Shown: positions 37,301 to 45,507 of the stretch, one piece after another
How positions within the stretch are numbered: position 1 is the first letter of the stretch
Layout of the letters: every line of letters begins with the position of its first letter
Source of the DNA: CAYYAQ01 sp964469555
Lineage (GTDB): Bacteria > Planctomycetota > UBA1135 > UBA2386
DNA length: 64,000 bases
Assembly: GCA_964469555.1 (NCBI GenBank)
Contig: CAYYAQ010000004.1
Span: 20,385 to 84,384 of the forward strand
Direction of reading: 5' to 3'
Notes under the pieces: model-generated
Seen by the model: only the letters and a program-made list of their open reading frames with translations
Databases searched by the model: none
Told to the model about the DNA's origin: nothing
Position numbers and translations under genes: made by a program

Positions 37301-37497
37301 AAGATCTTCGGGTCCTTCTCGAAGACGGAGATGTCGGTGATCCGCCCACCCATGGTCGAAGGTCCAAGGGAACGCCATTGGAACTTCTGTACCCATGCCG
37401 AAGACGAATCCGACTTCTCTTGGGCCGGAAGGAATTGGGACAGGACCGCGACCGGGAGAGACAGGCCGATCAACAGACGGAGGGCGGTGTGCTTCAT
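34357..37497 (-). CDS. Secreted BNR/VPS10-like beta-propeller protein with an inserted PDZ domain
   Basis: 1046 residues from the ATG at 37497 (signal peptide in the first 25). It contains many BNR/sortilin-type blades, each with S-x-D-G-G-x-T-W or similar (KSADGGKTWKNM, KTTDGGKTWEKI, RSDDGGTSWKRI), covering most of the chain; the start W-R-S-L-G-P-S-x-M-G-G-R-I is typical of bacterial exo-alpha-sialidase-like or xyloglucanase-like proteins. At about residues 300-385 a PDZ domain is inserted (GLKKGDVILEVNGQAFKGAS), followed by a Gly/Arg/Ser-rich linker; another such linker lies near residue 650 and near the C-terminus, where an Ig-like piece closes the protein. No sialidase Arg triad is evident. 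A scaffold or binding role is plausible. Confidence 0.82.
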   Translation of the reverse strand: MKHTALRLLIGLSLPVAVLSQFLPAQEKSDSSSAWVQKFQWRSLGPSTMGGRITDISVFEKDPKIFYAATASGGLLKTSNNGITFEHQFDKETVVSIGAVCVAPSDSNIVWVGTGEENPRNSVSYGDGVYKSADGGKTWKNMGLKESFQIGSIVVHPTNPDVVYVGVLGRLYGENEDRGLYKTTDGGKTWEKIHYVDEKTGVIAINMHPQDPNTLIFATYERQRDGFDTNSPAKKIAPGSGIYRTKDGGRTFEKLTKGLPTNNLGRVGIDYFRKNPDVVFAIVECEMMGKPGENVGWSGIIVADSKEGATVAQVPEKSPAAEAGLKKGDVILEVNGQAFKGASKVIESICQFEVGATIEVFYKRAGKRAKISMKLAKAPTSSQGGRSRRGRGSRGGTSGGRTYGGTVRYTGRLGGQGANLQRFQGKHGYEHGGIFRSDDGGTSWKRINSFDPRPMYFSQFRVDPNDTKFQYVLGISGAKSVDGGDTFTSGPFRGVHADHHALWIDPNDSDHLILGCDGGLYVSYDRAKTWAHKNHMAIGQFYHVGIGPRRDYSVYGGLQDNGTWGAPHRGSTGSGAINEDWIRIGGGDGFLAIVDPNDADLIYFESQNGATRRTNLRTRESGSIRPASSSNRQRGGPPAGRGAQRGASSPRRYRYNWRTPFILSSHNSKIYYNVGNRVFRSLDRGTNLKSISPEITTGSRGSGTAISESPINADVLYAGTDDGGLWMTKKGDHEWVNLRKAIAVDEGDGAKNGGAPSDDSSAAGVPFTDIVKKPMWISGIEASRHKEGRVYVTVDGHRSNDDDPYVLVSEDFGQTWSSIRGNLPRGSTRVVREDRVNENLLYVGTEFGLYISLNRGKDWTRFHNNLPTVAVHEIAQHATCGDIVIATHGRSLWSIDIAPVRQMTAKAVAEDLAVFKPSEVIRWRRGSSRGSSGGASRFTGQIPVRSTQIFFNLKKVPGELKVQIKDATDKVIRDIKVKAVAGLNRVEWDGRPNPRTGGTGRTGSSRSRGGRFGRGGGTTGTYKVLVTADGKTKEASFKISDDPRPR

Positions 37498-37756
37498 GGG
37501 GCTGATTTCCAAACGAGTGTTGCGAGGGAGAAGGGGAGGCGGCGCGGCCAGTCAATTCGACCCCACGCGTCACCATAGGGTCCGGACCTTCTGCGGACCA
37601 CTCTAGGACACTGCGAGGCCGATCGATGCACCTGTGAGCGTCCCAAATCCGTATCCGAGGCCGTGTCCGTGGGATGAGATGGCAGCGAAAACAGCTTGCG
37701 CTCGGTAGTTCAGCCTCGAAACTGACTCGGAAACACAGGAACGACAAGGACACGTG

Positions 37757-38254
37757 ATGCGAAACCGCGTCCCCCACCTTCTCCTCCTCTCCATCCTCTC
37801 CATCCTCGCCATCGTTGCCGGCTGCAAGGGACCAAACTCGGCGAACTCGAGGACCGCCAAGCGAGCCTTCAACCCACCGATCACCGCGCAGAACGACGTT
37901 CTCAAGGTCGAAGTCCGGAAGCTGCATCACAAGAAACGGAGCTTGCGAGTCTGAATGAACCTCGAGAACAAGACGGACGACAAGCTCGAGATGCGCTACT
38001 CGGACATCCGGGCGACGGCGAGAGGGAGAACTGTCCGCGGCGCGCTGCGCGTGCCCTTCGTCAGGGTGACAAGGGGCTTCAGAATGGACCCGAAGTTCTA
38101 CAAGACGATCAGCCAGCCGATCGAGTTCCTGGACCTGCCACGCATGCAGGACGTGGTGATCACGGTCACCAACGTTCGGGTGGATGGAAAGGGAAACGCG
38201 CCGGACCTCACCGTGACCGTGCCGGTTCGCAATCCTCCGGAGAAGACGAACTGA
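37757..38254 (+). pseudogene. Lipoprotein gene with an in-frame TGA after codon 65
   Basis: The ATG at 37757 has AAGGA six nt upstream. The product begins LLLLSILSILAIVAGC, a lipobox, and then A-Q-N-D-V-L-K-V-E-V-R-K-L-H-H-K-K-R-S-L-R-V. The codon at 37952-37954 is TGA. The very next codons, in the same frame, read MNLENKTDDKLEMRYSDI and continue to 38254 as the rest of an Ig-like (DUF4352-like) beta-domain, in which the strand L-x-V-x-M-x-L-x-N-x-T-D-x would normally be unbroken. So one gene is interrupted by a single stop. The downstream part could be re-initiated at the ATG at 37955 but would lack an export signal. A SECIS element is not apparent; a nonsense mutation or a base-call error is likelier. 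Confidence 0.7.
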
Positions 38255-38268
38255 GGGGAGTCGACTGA

Positions 38269-39684
38269 CTACTTCTCGAGTTCGACCTCGAGTGCCTTGA
38301 GCCGGGCGACGTCGGACTCGAACCCCAGGCCGGGGAGTCCCAGACCGATGCGCACCTGGTCCCGCGCGTCATCGGCGCTCGCCTCGCGCACCGATTCCGC
38401 CAGCATGAGGTGCATCGTCGGTGTCGGAAGCACCGAGGACCTCAGCTGCTTCAGGACGATCGGCTTCAGTTTCGCCCAGTCCTTCTGCTCGTAGTAGATC
38501 CTGGCCAGCGCGACGAGCGCCGTCGGTTGGTCGCGATGCGGATCGCAGTTGCAGCACGACTCGAGCGCCTCGAGTGCTTCCGACTGCTTGCCTGCTTTCA
38601 GCTGCAGACTCGCGTATTGCCACCAGTACCCTCCCGTCGTGGAGTAGTCGCGCGCGTTTTGCCGGACCCGCTCGATGTCGGCACTCTGCCCCGCGAGGGC
38701 GAGCTCGACGTACTCGCGGTAGTCGGGCCGCAGGGTGAATATCGCTTTGACGGGATCCCCGAAGTGCGCCGTGTACCGAGGATCGAAGAACTTGATGGCC
38801 TTGACCACTGTCGCTGGATCTCGATCCTTGGCCATCTCGGGCCGCAGCCGCCAGATGACGTTGCGCAGCTGCTCGAGCTGATTCAGCAAGTACACCGCAG
38901 CCGTCGCCACGGCCTCGCCTTTCGCCCCCATCTTCGCGAGCTCTTCATGGCTCGCGGTGCGCACCTCCTCGAACGAGGGGAGGCCACCGCTCAGCAGCGG
39001 CTTCCACTGTTCAGGATTGGGAACCCCGAAGAACCAAACCAATTCGGTATTGCCCTTTGCATCCGTGACCGGCCCAAACGCGCCGTTGGCGAACAACCGC
39101 GTGACGCCGACGTCTAGCCACGCGGGGTAGTCGCCGTGGTACATGTCGTGCATAATCGCGCGCGCGATGTCACGGATGAGATCCTGCCCAACACCGCCGT
39201 CGACCAATGGGTTCCCGCTGGCGTGAACGTAGATGCTGCGCTCGTTTGCCACGAACGCGCTCTTGCCCTGCGCGGGTTTGGGACAGTACTTCTCGAAACT
39301 CTCCGCGTCGTGGAGAAAGTAGATGATGAGCGGAACCGCGTTGCGGTTGAACAGGTGCTTGTCCTTGAACACCTTGACGACATATTCGATGTAGCCGCGG
39401 TAGTTCCTCTTGACGACCGGATGGAATCTTCGATCGATGTGGAGGGCGCCGTCCGGGATCATCAGGAGCTTCTCGCTGTGGCCATCGGCGACCCATGCGC
39501 GTCCGCCGACCATCGAATCCGAACACTGACCGAGGAGCAGCAACGGTCCCGAGATGACCGTGCAGGCGAGGAGTCCAACGAGTCGGGAATTCAGTCTCTT
39601 GCGGCTCACTGTGCGACGTGTGATCAGGGTCTTCGAGACCGGCAACGATAGCCGAGGCGAACGCATCGACGAGTCGTCTAGCAA
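38269..39684 (-). CDS. Membrane-anchored peptidase-MA-like protein with degenerate active site and helical repeats
   Basis: 471 residues. A basic N-terminus and hydrophobic segment (LVGLLACTVISGPLLLLGQC) suggest export or anchoring. The region about 120-220 follows the peptidase MA (gluzincin) plan, with L-I-I-Y-F-L-H-D-A-E-S-F, then IARAIMHDMYHGDYPAWLDVG; at the place of HExxH there is H-D-M-Y-H and the usual W-L-x-E-G has lost its Glu. The catalytic Glu and third ligand are therefore missing, so it may be a pseudo-enzyme. The C-terminal half is TPR-like helices (LQLKAGKQSEALEALESC). It shares the strand with the GT39-like gene upstream (29 bp gap) and convergently abuts the lipoprotein gene. 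Start uncertain among three ATGs. Confidence 0.68.
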   Translation of the reverse strand: MLDDSSMRSPRLSLPVSKTLITRRTVSRKRLNSRLVGLLACTVISGPLLLLGQCSDSMVGGRAWVADGHSEKLLMIPDGALHIDRRFHPVVKRNYRGYIEYVVKVFKDKHLFNRNAVPLIIYFLHDAESFEKYCPKPAQGKSAFVANERSIYVHASGNPLVDGGVGQDLIRDIARAIMHDMYHGDYPAWLDVGVTRLFANGAFGPVTDAKGNTELVWFFGVPNPEQWKPLLSGGLPSFEEVRTASHEELAKMGAKGEAVATAAVYLLNQLEQLRNVIWRLRPEMAKDRDPATVVKAIKFFDPRYTAHFGDPVKAIFTLRPDYREYVELALAGQSADIERVRQNARDYSTTGGYWWQYASLQLKAGKQSEALEALESCCNCDPHRDQPTALVALARIYYEQKDWAKLKPIVLKQLRSSVLPTPTMHLMLAESVREASADDARDQVRIGLGLPGLGFESDVARLKALEVELEK

Positions 39685-39713
39685 AGGAACTCCATGATTT
39701 TCGCGCGACGGCG

Positions 39714-41603
39714 CTACTTGCCACGCTGTTGCTGCGCCTTCGCACGCTCCTTCGCGGCAAACTCATCCAACGCGACCTTGAAGCGCATCAGAAGGTCATC
39801 GACGTATTGAGCCCGCACCGGGTCTCCGGCTTCGCGCAGACACTGACCGTAGAACTTGTAGATCCCCGAGAAGTCGCTCCCAACCATCGCCGCTTCGCCG
39901 GGATTCGCGATCGGTCGGTCCGGCCCGATCTGCCGAAGGTAGTCAGGTTCTGTCGCAAAGAGTGATTCGAAGACCTCGATCGCGGCCTTGGAATCACGTC
40001 TCGTCCGCGCCTCGTTGATCCGCGGGAGGTAGTAGTCCCGGATCGACATGTCGTAGCAACCCGCGGCGACGACCGCCCGATCCTTCAGAAGATCGCGAGA
40101 CATCAACAGGACCAACAACCCCAAAGCCACGGCGTACCGCGTCGCGAGCCGAGAGTGCCGGGCGATGAACCACTGTACGATCTGGACAACCGCGAACGCC
40201 GCGAATGGCATCGTCGCCATCATCATGGGCACGCGGAATCGCGAGAGCGTGTAGAACACGACCATCGGAGCGATGCTGCAGATGAAGTACCAGATCCAAG
40301 TTCCGACCGGGCGACGTTGCGCCACCGCGATCACGCTGCCGATCACAGCCGCAGGCAGGACCCAAAGTGCGTCAACGAAGTGGCGACCGATCGTCAGAAC
40401 GACGGAGTGGATGCACGAGTAGTAGTAGTTCGTGTTGTTCGGCAGCTCGTACCAGTGGAAGATCAGAGCGAACTTCTGCCAGAGCAACCCGAGATAGCCG
40501 AAAAAGCTCTCGTGTAACGCGAGCGTCGCACCGACCACGGACAGGAGCGATCCGTGGTAGTCGTGCATGATCTTCGCGATCTCGACAGTCGTCTTGTACG
40601 GATACCATCCTAACACCGGGTTCGAGCCCGGCACGTTTGCTCCAGCGAACGTCACGGCCCCCACGCTCGTGAGACTGAAGAGCGGGGCCCCCACGTAGTA
40701 GTTGCGGATGAACACCGGCAACAACACGAGCAGCGCGCCCACCACGATCCACGCAACTTGCTTCATCACGGTAGAGAGCTGCTTGCGCTGGGGCCAGAAG
40801 ATCGCGACCACCATCCCAATTGCAAACACCAGGAATGTCGACTTCAGCGTTGTCGCGACGCCGATCACGCAGCCGAACCCGAACGAACCGAGTAGTCCCA
40901 GAGACCCGGAGGAATCGCACCGGTTCTTGGCAACCTGTCCGCAAAACAGCAGCAGCACCCCCATCATCGTGATCAGCGAGGTCCGCAGCAGCGTGACCTC
41001 GTAGTGGATGAGCGGCCCCCACCACATCGCGAGAATTGCCGTGAGCACAGCGACCAGATCCCCGAACATCCGCCGCGACACCAGGAACAACAGCAGGATG
41101 GTCACGATCCCGCCGAGCATCTGCACAGCGTAGACAAACCTGGCATCCGGGGATCCGCAGATCGTGTAGATGGCCGCGATCATGTAGGCGTACAGAGGCT
41201 CCTGATGGAAACGTGTCCCGAGGTACCACTCGTCCCACAGCTTCTTCGTGGATGACCCCGCTTCCTCTGGACTCAGCTCTTTCGGTGCCTTGCCCTCGAT
41301 GAGATCGGGATGAGCGACGAACTCGCTCTTTGCGATCAGCCGATGCCACAGGTGAAGCGGGTGGACGGGTTCTGAACCCACGGCGTCGACCTCGGCTATC
41401 TTCACCGCCCACTCGTTGAAGAACCGCATGTCCATCTGCTCGTAGCTGTACGACTCCATGACCGGGCTCTCGTGCAGCTCCACGAACGCGATCAACCGCA
41501 CGATCGATGCGACCAGGACAACGGCGAGGAGCACGCTGCGACGACGGCTCTTCAGCCACGTATCGAGCGTTGCCAGCGGTTCGGTGGACGTTTTGTCGGT
41601 CAT
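39714..41603 (-). CDS. GT39-like polytopic glycosyltransferase
   Basis: 629 residues with about 11 membrane helices. An N-terminal helix (SVLLAVVLVASIVRLIAFV) leads to a large first loop with D-M-R-F-F-N-E-W-A (acidic motif) and FHQEPLYAYMIAAIYTI, matching the loop-TM2 entry of ArnT/PMT enzymes; a helix with FVYAVQMLGGIVTILLLFLV follows. The C-terminal 110 residues are soluble. It would take sugar from a polyprenyl phosphate and act at the outer face of the membrane. It forms a probable pair with the downstream MA-like/TPR protein. The acceptor is unknown. Confidence 0.82.
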   Translation of the reverse strand: MTDKTSTEPLATLDTWLKSRRRSVLLAVVLVASIVRLIAFVELHESPVMESYSYEQMDMRFFNEWAVKIAEVDAVGSEPVHPLHLWHRLIAKSEFVAHPDLIEGKAPKELSPEEAGSSTKKLWDEWYLGTRFHQEPLYAYMIAAIYTICGSPDARFVYAVQMLGGIVTILLLFLVSRRMFGDLVAVLTAILAMWWGPLIHYEVTLLRTSLITMMGVLLLFCGQVAKNRCDSSGSLGLLGSFGFGCVIGVATTLKSTFLVFAIGMVVAIFWPQRKQLSTVMKQVAWIVVGALLVLLPVFIRNYYVGAPLFSLTSVGAVTFAGANVPGSNPVLGWYPYKTTVEIAKIMHDYHGSLLSVVGATLALHESFFGYLGLLWQKFALIFHWYELPNNTNYYYSCIHSVVLTIGRHFVDALWVLPAAVIGSVIAVAQRRPVGTWIWYFICSIAPMVVFYTLSRFRVPMMMATMPFAAFAVVQIVQWFIARHSRLATRYAVALGLLVLLMSRDLLKDRAVVAAGCYDMSIRDYYLPRINEARTRRDSKAAIEVFESLFATEPDYLRQIGPDRPIANPGEAAMVGSDFSGIYKFYGQCLREAGDPVRAQYVDDLLMRFKVALDEFAAKERAKAQQQRGK

Positions 41604-41758
41604 CGTCGGCGCCTTGACGACTGCAGGAGCCCCGTGTCAGGTCGGGCAGACTCGGAGCCGGGAACCTACACACCGCAGTAACGGTGCGCAAGCGCGGTTC
41701 CTGCCAGTCGTTCCGCGGGACGGCGCGGCAACCCGTCGCGGCGCCGCGCGCGAGACCA

Positions 41759-42373
41759 TCAGGCCGACATGATCTCCAGGTGCTTGATTTGCAACTCGAC
41801 CCACAATTCGGGCAAACCGGCCCGGAGGTTGTGGCCCTCTTGGTCTCCGTTGCATTTCAGGCCGAAGCGAAACCGACCGGGGCGCACTTCGATCGCATTG
41901 CACACCGTCACGGTCCCGAGGAACTGGCCGCTGCGCACCCACATCTCGAACTCCACGACATCGTCCTTCTCGAAATGGCCGCCGCCCATCACCGCGATGC
42001 CCGACGTGCTGATGTCCAGGACGGCGCAGTCCGGCTCAGGACCGAGTCGGGCGATCATGGTCTCGTGATGGGTCGGAAAGCGCTCCGAGCTCCGCATGTC
42101 CTTCAGTTCCGGTTCCGTGCCGATGGGAACGATCTTGATCCGCGTTCCGTCTTCGTCCTCGTTCACCCTCACGACGAGATGATCGCGACTCATGAACTGC
42201 CCGTGACTCTTGTAGTGCAGCGCGATGACCTCGTCGACCGCGACCCCGAGCCAAGGTCTGGCGAACTGCACCACCAGGCTTTCGCCACCGCCGCCGATGG
42301 CGACGCCGGAGATGAACTCGCGCCCTTGCGGAAAGTTGCAGTCAGCCAGATAGAAGATCGTGTCGCGTTCCAT
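41759..42373 (-). CDS. PilZ-domain protein
   Basis: 204 residues, no signal peptide. The second half carries the PilZ pattern: a basic start (R-S-S-E-R-F), V-L-D-I-S-T-S-G-I-A-V-M-G-G-G (the D/N-x-S-x-x-G motif) and GRFRFGLKC. PilZ domains bind cyclic di-GMP; the first R-x-x-x-R motif is only partly present, so binding is not certain. The first 95 residues look like a second, more divergent beta-barrel. The gaps either side (41604-41758 and 42374-42473) show nothing I can name. Confidence 0.75.
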   Translation of the reverse strand: MERDTIFYLADCNFPQGREFISGVAIGGGGESLVVQFARPWLGVAVDEVIALHYKSHGQFMSRDHLVVRVNEDEDGTRIKIVPIGTEPELKDMRSSERFPTHHETMIARLGPEPDCAVLDISTSGIAVMGGGHFEKDDVVEFEMWVRSGQFLGTVTVCNAIEVRPGRFRFGLKCNGDQEGHNLRAGLPELWVELQIKHLEIMSA

Positions 42374-42473
42374 GATCGCTCGTGAGCATCTGATACATCG
42401 ACACTCACGTACCGATGGCTTGTCTCGATCCGGAAGCGCAGCCGACGCCGCGATGGCGCCGGGGGTTCGCGAC

Positions 42474-43964
42474 TCACCTTCGCAGGTGATTCAACGTGTA
42501 CCACGCGGTCTTGGTGGCCAGCGTCTCACCATCGGCGCCCGCGACGTTGCAGGTGATCTGAAACATCCAACCCGTAGCGAGGCCCTTGCCACCGGAGGAA
42601 TCCAAGTCGACGCGCACGGAGCGTCCGTCCGGGGCAACCTTCGCGGAGTTCACTTTCACGACGGCCTTGTCGTACTTTCTGGAACCGTAGCCAGGTTGGT
42701 AACGGTAGCGCCATCGCTCGATGCGATAGGACGTCGACGCGCTGGCGGCGGCGGCGACCCGCTTCGTGAATCGGAGTAGAAAACCACTCCGCGTCAGGCT
42801 CACCGAGTGCAGCGCGAACGGCACGGTCTTTCCATCCCAGGCGATTCGCTGCAAGCCGTACTTCGCTGGGCCGCGTGAACCCCACCCCCGACCGGTCTGG
42901 CCGACCCACAAGCTGCCGTCCTGCGCAAAGCGACAGCGCACCACGCCGGCCTGGAGCGTGTCGACGAAGTTCATCGCGCAGCCCTGAAACTCGCCCGCGA
43001 CCTCTTCGACCACGACGCGGAACACGTTCGATCGCGTCTGGTCACCGACGAATATCTGGTCCTTGAACGGCCCGAACTTGCCGCCGGTGTAGTCCCATAC
43101 CGGTTCTCCTGGCGAATTCGCGAGGTCGCCGTGCGGGAAATTGACGGCTGGCGGCGTGCGAAGCTCGGTGTATCTCTCGATGGAAATCGAGTTGAGGTCG
43201 ATGCCGCGGTAGTCGGGGTGGTCCATCAGCGACGAGGGATGACCGTGAAACCGGCCCTTCCGGACGTGATGGAGTGCGGAGGTCTCGACCCAGTCACCCT
43301 GGTTCTCCGTATAGAAGACCTCGTCGTTTCGATCGATGCCGATGCCACACGGTGAGCGACAACCGGCGCTCCATGGCTCGAAGCGCCCCTCGGGTGTGAC
43401 GCGAAATGACCATCCACGGTAGCGCGCCGCGCGCCCCATCTTCGAGTCGTGCACCCGGGCGATGTCCCACTTCGAGGAACCAGCCCAACCCTTCCAGCTC
43501 AGGGACGTGTTGAGGGTGCCGTAGAAGTTCCCCTTGGAATCGCGCACGAGTCCGAATGCGTACTCGTGGTAGTTGTCGGTCAATCCCCATCCCGCGGTGA
43601 CCGTCTTGTAGAAGTCCGCGCGACCGTCGCCGTCGGAGTCGATCAACTCGGTGAGTTCGGGACGTTGGACGACGAACACGCGACCGTTCTTCGGATCGAC
43701 GAAGACGCCAAGCGGTTCGTGCAGCCCCTTTGCGAAGAGCTTCCACGTCCCCTTCTTGTACGTCCAGACGTCGCCTTCGCGCGTGCTCGCGTACAGCGTC
43801 CCATCGGCGGCGAATGACAATCCACCCACTCCGAACGGCACCCCCTCCGGAGTCTCGATCGTCTCGACGCGATACCCGGACGGAATGATCTTCGGTTGAG
43901 GTTCGGGAGTCTGCGCGACCACAGCGGGCAACAACGACGCCATTGCGACGATCGAACGAATCAC
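42474..43964 (-). CDS. Secreted soluble dehydrogenase-like beta-propeller (DUF7133/PQQ-dehydrogenase group)
   Basis: 496 residues with a signal peptide (MASLLPAVVAQ). The propeller has blades with V-P-F-G-V-G-G-L-S-F-A-A-D-G, LGVFVDPKNGRVFVVQRPEL, ELIDSDGDGRADF (Ca2+-like loop), WSFRVTPEGRF and CGIGIDRNDEVFYTENQG. This is the soluble glucose/sorbosone-dehydrogenase-like fold common in planctomycetes as DUF7133 proteins; a C-terminal Ig-like piece of about 90 residues follows. PQQ binding is possible but the key residues cannot be assigned by eye. It is coupled by an ATGA overlap (43961-43964) to the blue-copper gene upstream, which suggests electron transfer from one to the other. Confidence 0.8.
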   Translation of the reverse strand: MIRSIVAMASLLPAVVAQTPEPQPKIIPSGYRVETIETPEGVPFGVGGLSFAADGTLYASTREGDVWTYKKGTWKLFAKGLHEPLGVFVDPKNGRVFVVQRPELTELIDSDGDGRADFYKTVTAGWGLTDNYHEYAFGLVRDSKGNFYGTLNTSLSWKGWAGSSKWDIARVHDSKMGRAARYRGWSFRVTPEGRFEPWSAGCRSPCGIGIDRNDEVFYTENQGDWVETSALHHVRKGRFHGHPSSLMDHPDYRGIDLNSISIERYTELRTPPAVNFPHGDLANSPGEPVWDYTGGKFGPFKDQIFVGDQTRSNVFRVVVEEVAGEFQGCAMNFVDTLQAGVVRCRFAQDGSLWVGQTGRGWGSRGPAKYGLQRIAWDGKTVPFALHSVSLTRSGFLLRFTKRVAAAASASTSYRIERWRYRYQPGYGSRKYDKAVVKVNSAKVAPDGRSVRVDLDSSGGKGLATGWMFQITCNVAGADGETLATKTAWYTLNHLRR

Positions 43965-45472
43965 TTGTCACCTCCTGAGGAGCGCGTGAGGGTCACTGAG
44001 AACTTCGCCGCGGCGTTCGCGGGGACCGTCAAGACTCCGCCGGACCATGTCCCCGCAGTCGACGCGACATCGAGTCCGTCGCGGTCGATCGCGAACTGGA
44101 CCGGAGTCTTGATGCCCGGAATCTCGAACGTGTAGCGAAGACCGACTCCGCTCGGCGCCCCCGTCACGGACCAGGCGACGTCCTGTCCGTCCCAGTCGAG
44201 GAGGAATTGAGTCTCCGGTCCTGTCTTGTAGCCGAGGTAGCGGACTGTGTTTTCCTTCGAGCCAGCGCGACGCAGGGGGAAGCCAACATCGCCGACTTCG
44301 AATCGTCGCCCCAGGATCCCGCACGGCCTGCCGCCACGACCCAGGCGATCGGGGCCGACGTCGAGAAATGCTCCTGCCCAGCCGAACTGCATGCGGCACG
44401 CCCCCGCGTCGAACACGCAGTTCATGCCGCCGGGCAGACCCAAGGCGATAGATCGCGAGACGGCGTTTTGGACGTGCACACGCATCACGACGGGATCGTG
44501 CATCACCATGATCGGGACGCCCCGTGGTCTCCCGGTGTCCGCGTTTGCGGTCAGGCTTCGCCGCCTCAGCCCGGGCCCCTTCATGTCGACATGGAGGCCC
44601 TTGCCGCCACCTCCCTGGAAGAACTCGACCCGGAGTTCGTGACGCCCCGTACCGAGCTCGATCTCGCCTTTCTTGAACGGCCTGAGGCCGTGCGTGCCGT
44701 CGTCCGCCACGACCTGAGTGCCGTCGACCCGAACGCAGGACCCATCGTCACTGCGCAAGAAGAACGAGTACTTGCCGGCCTTCTCGATACGCAGGTCCGC
44801 GTGGAACCACACACCGAAGTTCGAGCTCTCACCGACCCGACCGATGTCGATCACGCCATTCTTCAACACGCCCTTCTTCACGGGTGTCACCCGTGTCATG
44901 TCCTTCAGCAACCTGAAGGCCCCCTTGAACAGGTCGTAGCGCAGATTGGAGATCAGCGAGTCTTCGACGTCACCGACCGTCATCACTCCACGCATCGTGA
45001 ACGTGTGGCCAGGGAGCGTGCAGATGTACGGATACTTTGCAGCCTTCTCGGGTGCACGGAACCAGATCGTGTGTTCTTGACCGGGCATGAGCGCGTTGGT
45101 GTGGAACAACACCTCCGGCAAGTCGGGAACGAAATGTTTCTCGCTCGCCTCGCTGCCGAGGGCGAGCGCGCCGGCGGCGATTCTCTCGAGAACACCCTTC
45201 CCCGGCTTGCAGATGATCAGGTTGTGCTGCATCGAGTCGTTGTTGGCCAACGTCAGCTTGACCTTGCTCCCCGGCTTGACCGAGAACTTCTCCAGGTCGA
45301 ATCGGAGGCGCGCGTTCAACATCCCGATATGGATGTCGTGGTCGACTTTCTCGAACCCCTTCGGGGCCTTGGCCTTGGCAGTGCCAGACGCCGACGACTG
45401 TGCGTCGAGGCCCTGGCAGAGGACGGAGACGGACAGGGAAACGACGAGACGGGTCCGGGTAAGGTGCATCAC
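43961..45472 (-). CDS. Secreted blue-copper (azurin-like) protein with PA14-like and C-terminal domains
   Basis: 503 residues, with a signal peptide. Residues about 45-168 are a cupredoxin with all four type-1 copper ligands: His83 in MQHNLIICKPG and Cys151, His156 and Met160 in YICTLPGHTFTM, the azurin/auracyanin spacing (C-x4-H-x3-M). A PA14-like carbohydrate-binding domain follows (about 205-300: FGVWFHADLRIEKAGKYSFF, RSDDGSCVRVDG), and a beta-rich C-terminal half (FDAGACRMQFGWAGAFLDVG), known with this order from other planctomycetes. It would be an exported electron carrier docked to sugar. Its stop overlaps the dehydrogenase-like gene start. Either ATG at 45472 or 45469 can be the start. 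Confidence 0.9.
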   Translation of the reverse strand: MMHLTRTRLVVSLSVSVLCQGLDAQSSASGTAKAKAPKGFEKVDHDIHIGMLNARLRFDLEKFSVKPGSKVKLTLANNDSMQHNLIICKPGKGVLERIAAGALALGSEASEKHFVPDLPEVLFHTNALMPGQEHTIWFRAPEKAAKYPYICTLPGHTFTMRGVMTVGDVEDSLISNLRYDLFKGAFRLLKDMTRVTPVKKGVLKNGVIDIGRVGESSNFGVWFHADLRIEKAGKYSFFLRSDDGSCVRVDGTQVVADDGTHGLRPFKKGEIELGTGRHELRVEFFQGGGGKGLHVDMKGPGLRRRSLTANADTGRPRGVPIMVMHDPVVMRVHVQNAVSRSIALGLPGGMNCVFDAGACRMQFGWAGAFLDVGPDRLGRGGRPCGILGRRFEVGDVGFPLRRAGSKENTVRYLGYKTGPETQFLLDWDGQDVAWSVTGAPSGVGLRYTFEIPGIKTPVQFAIDRDGLDVASTAGTWSGGVLTVPANAAAKFSVTLTRSSGGDK

Positions 45473-45507
45473 GGGGCGCGGAGGCTACCCCCTCCACGGC
45501 GTTCCGA

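Noticed and set aside
35794..37578. 594-codon open frame antisense to the BNR protein
   Set aside because: Same cause: a long shadow of a GC-rich gene. Composition is dominated by Arg, Val, Asp and no family pattern appears.
37603..37690. Glycine-rich frame H-G-H-G-L-G-Y-G-F-G on the minus strand, resembling a glycine zipper
   Set aside because: It has no start, the upstream part of the same frame is antisense to the lipoprotein gene, and it is too short to judge.
37952..37954. TGA as selenocysteine codon
   Set aside because: No SECIS-like stem-loop is apparent right after it, the position is a beta-strand with no redox motif, and no sel gene is in the window; a nonsense change is simpler.
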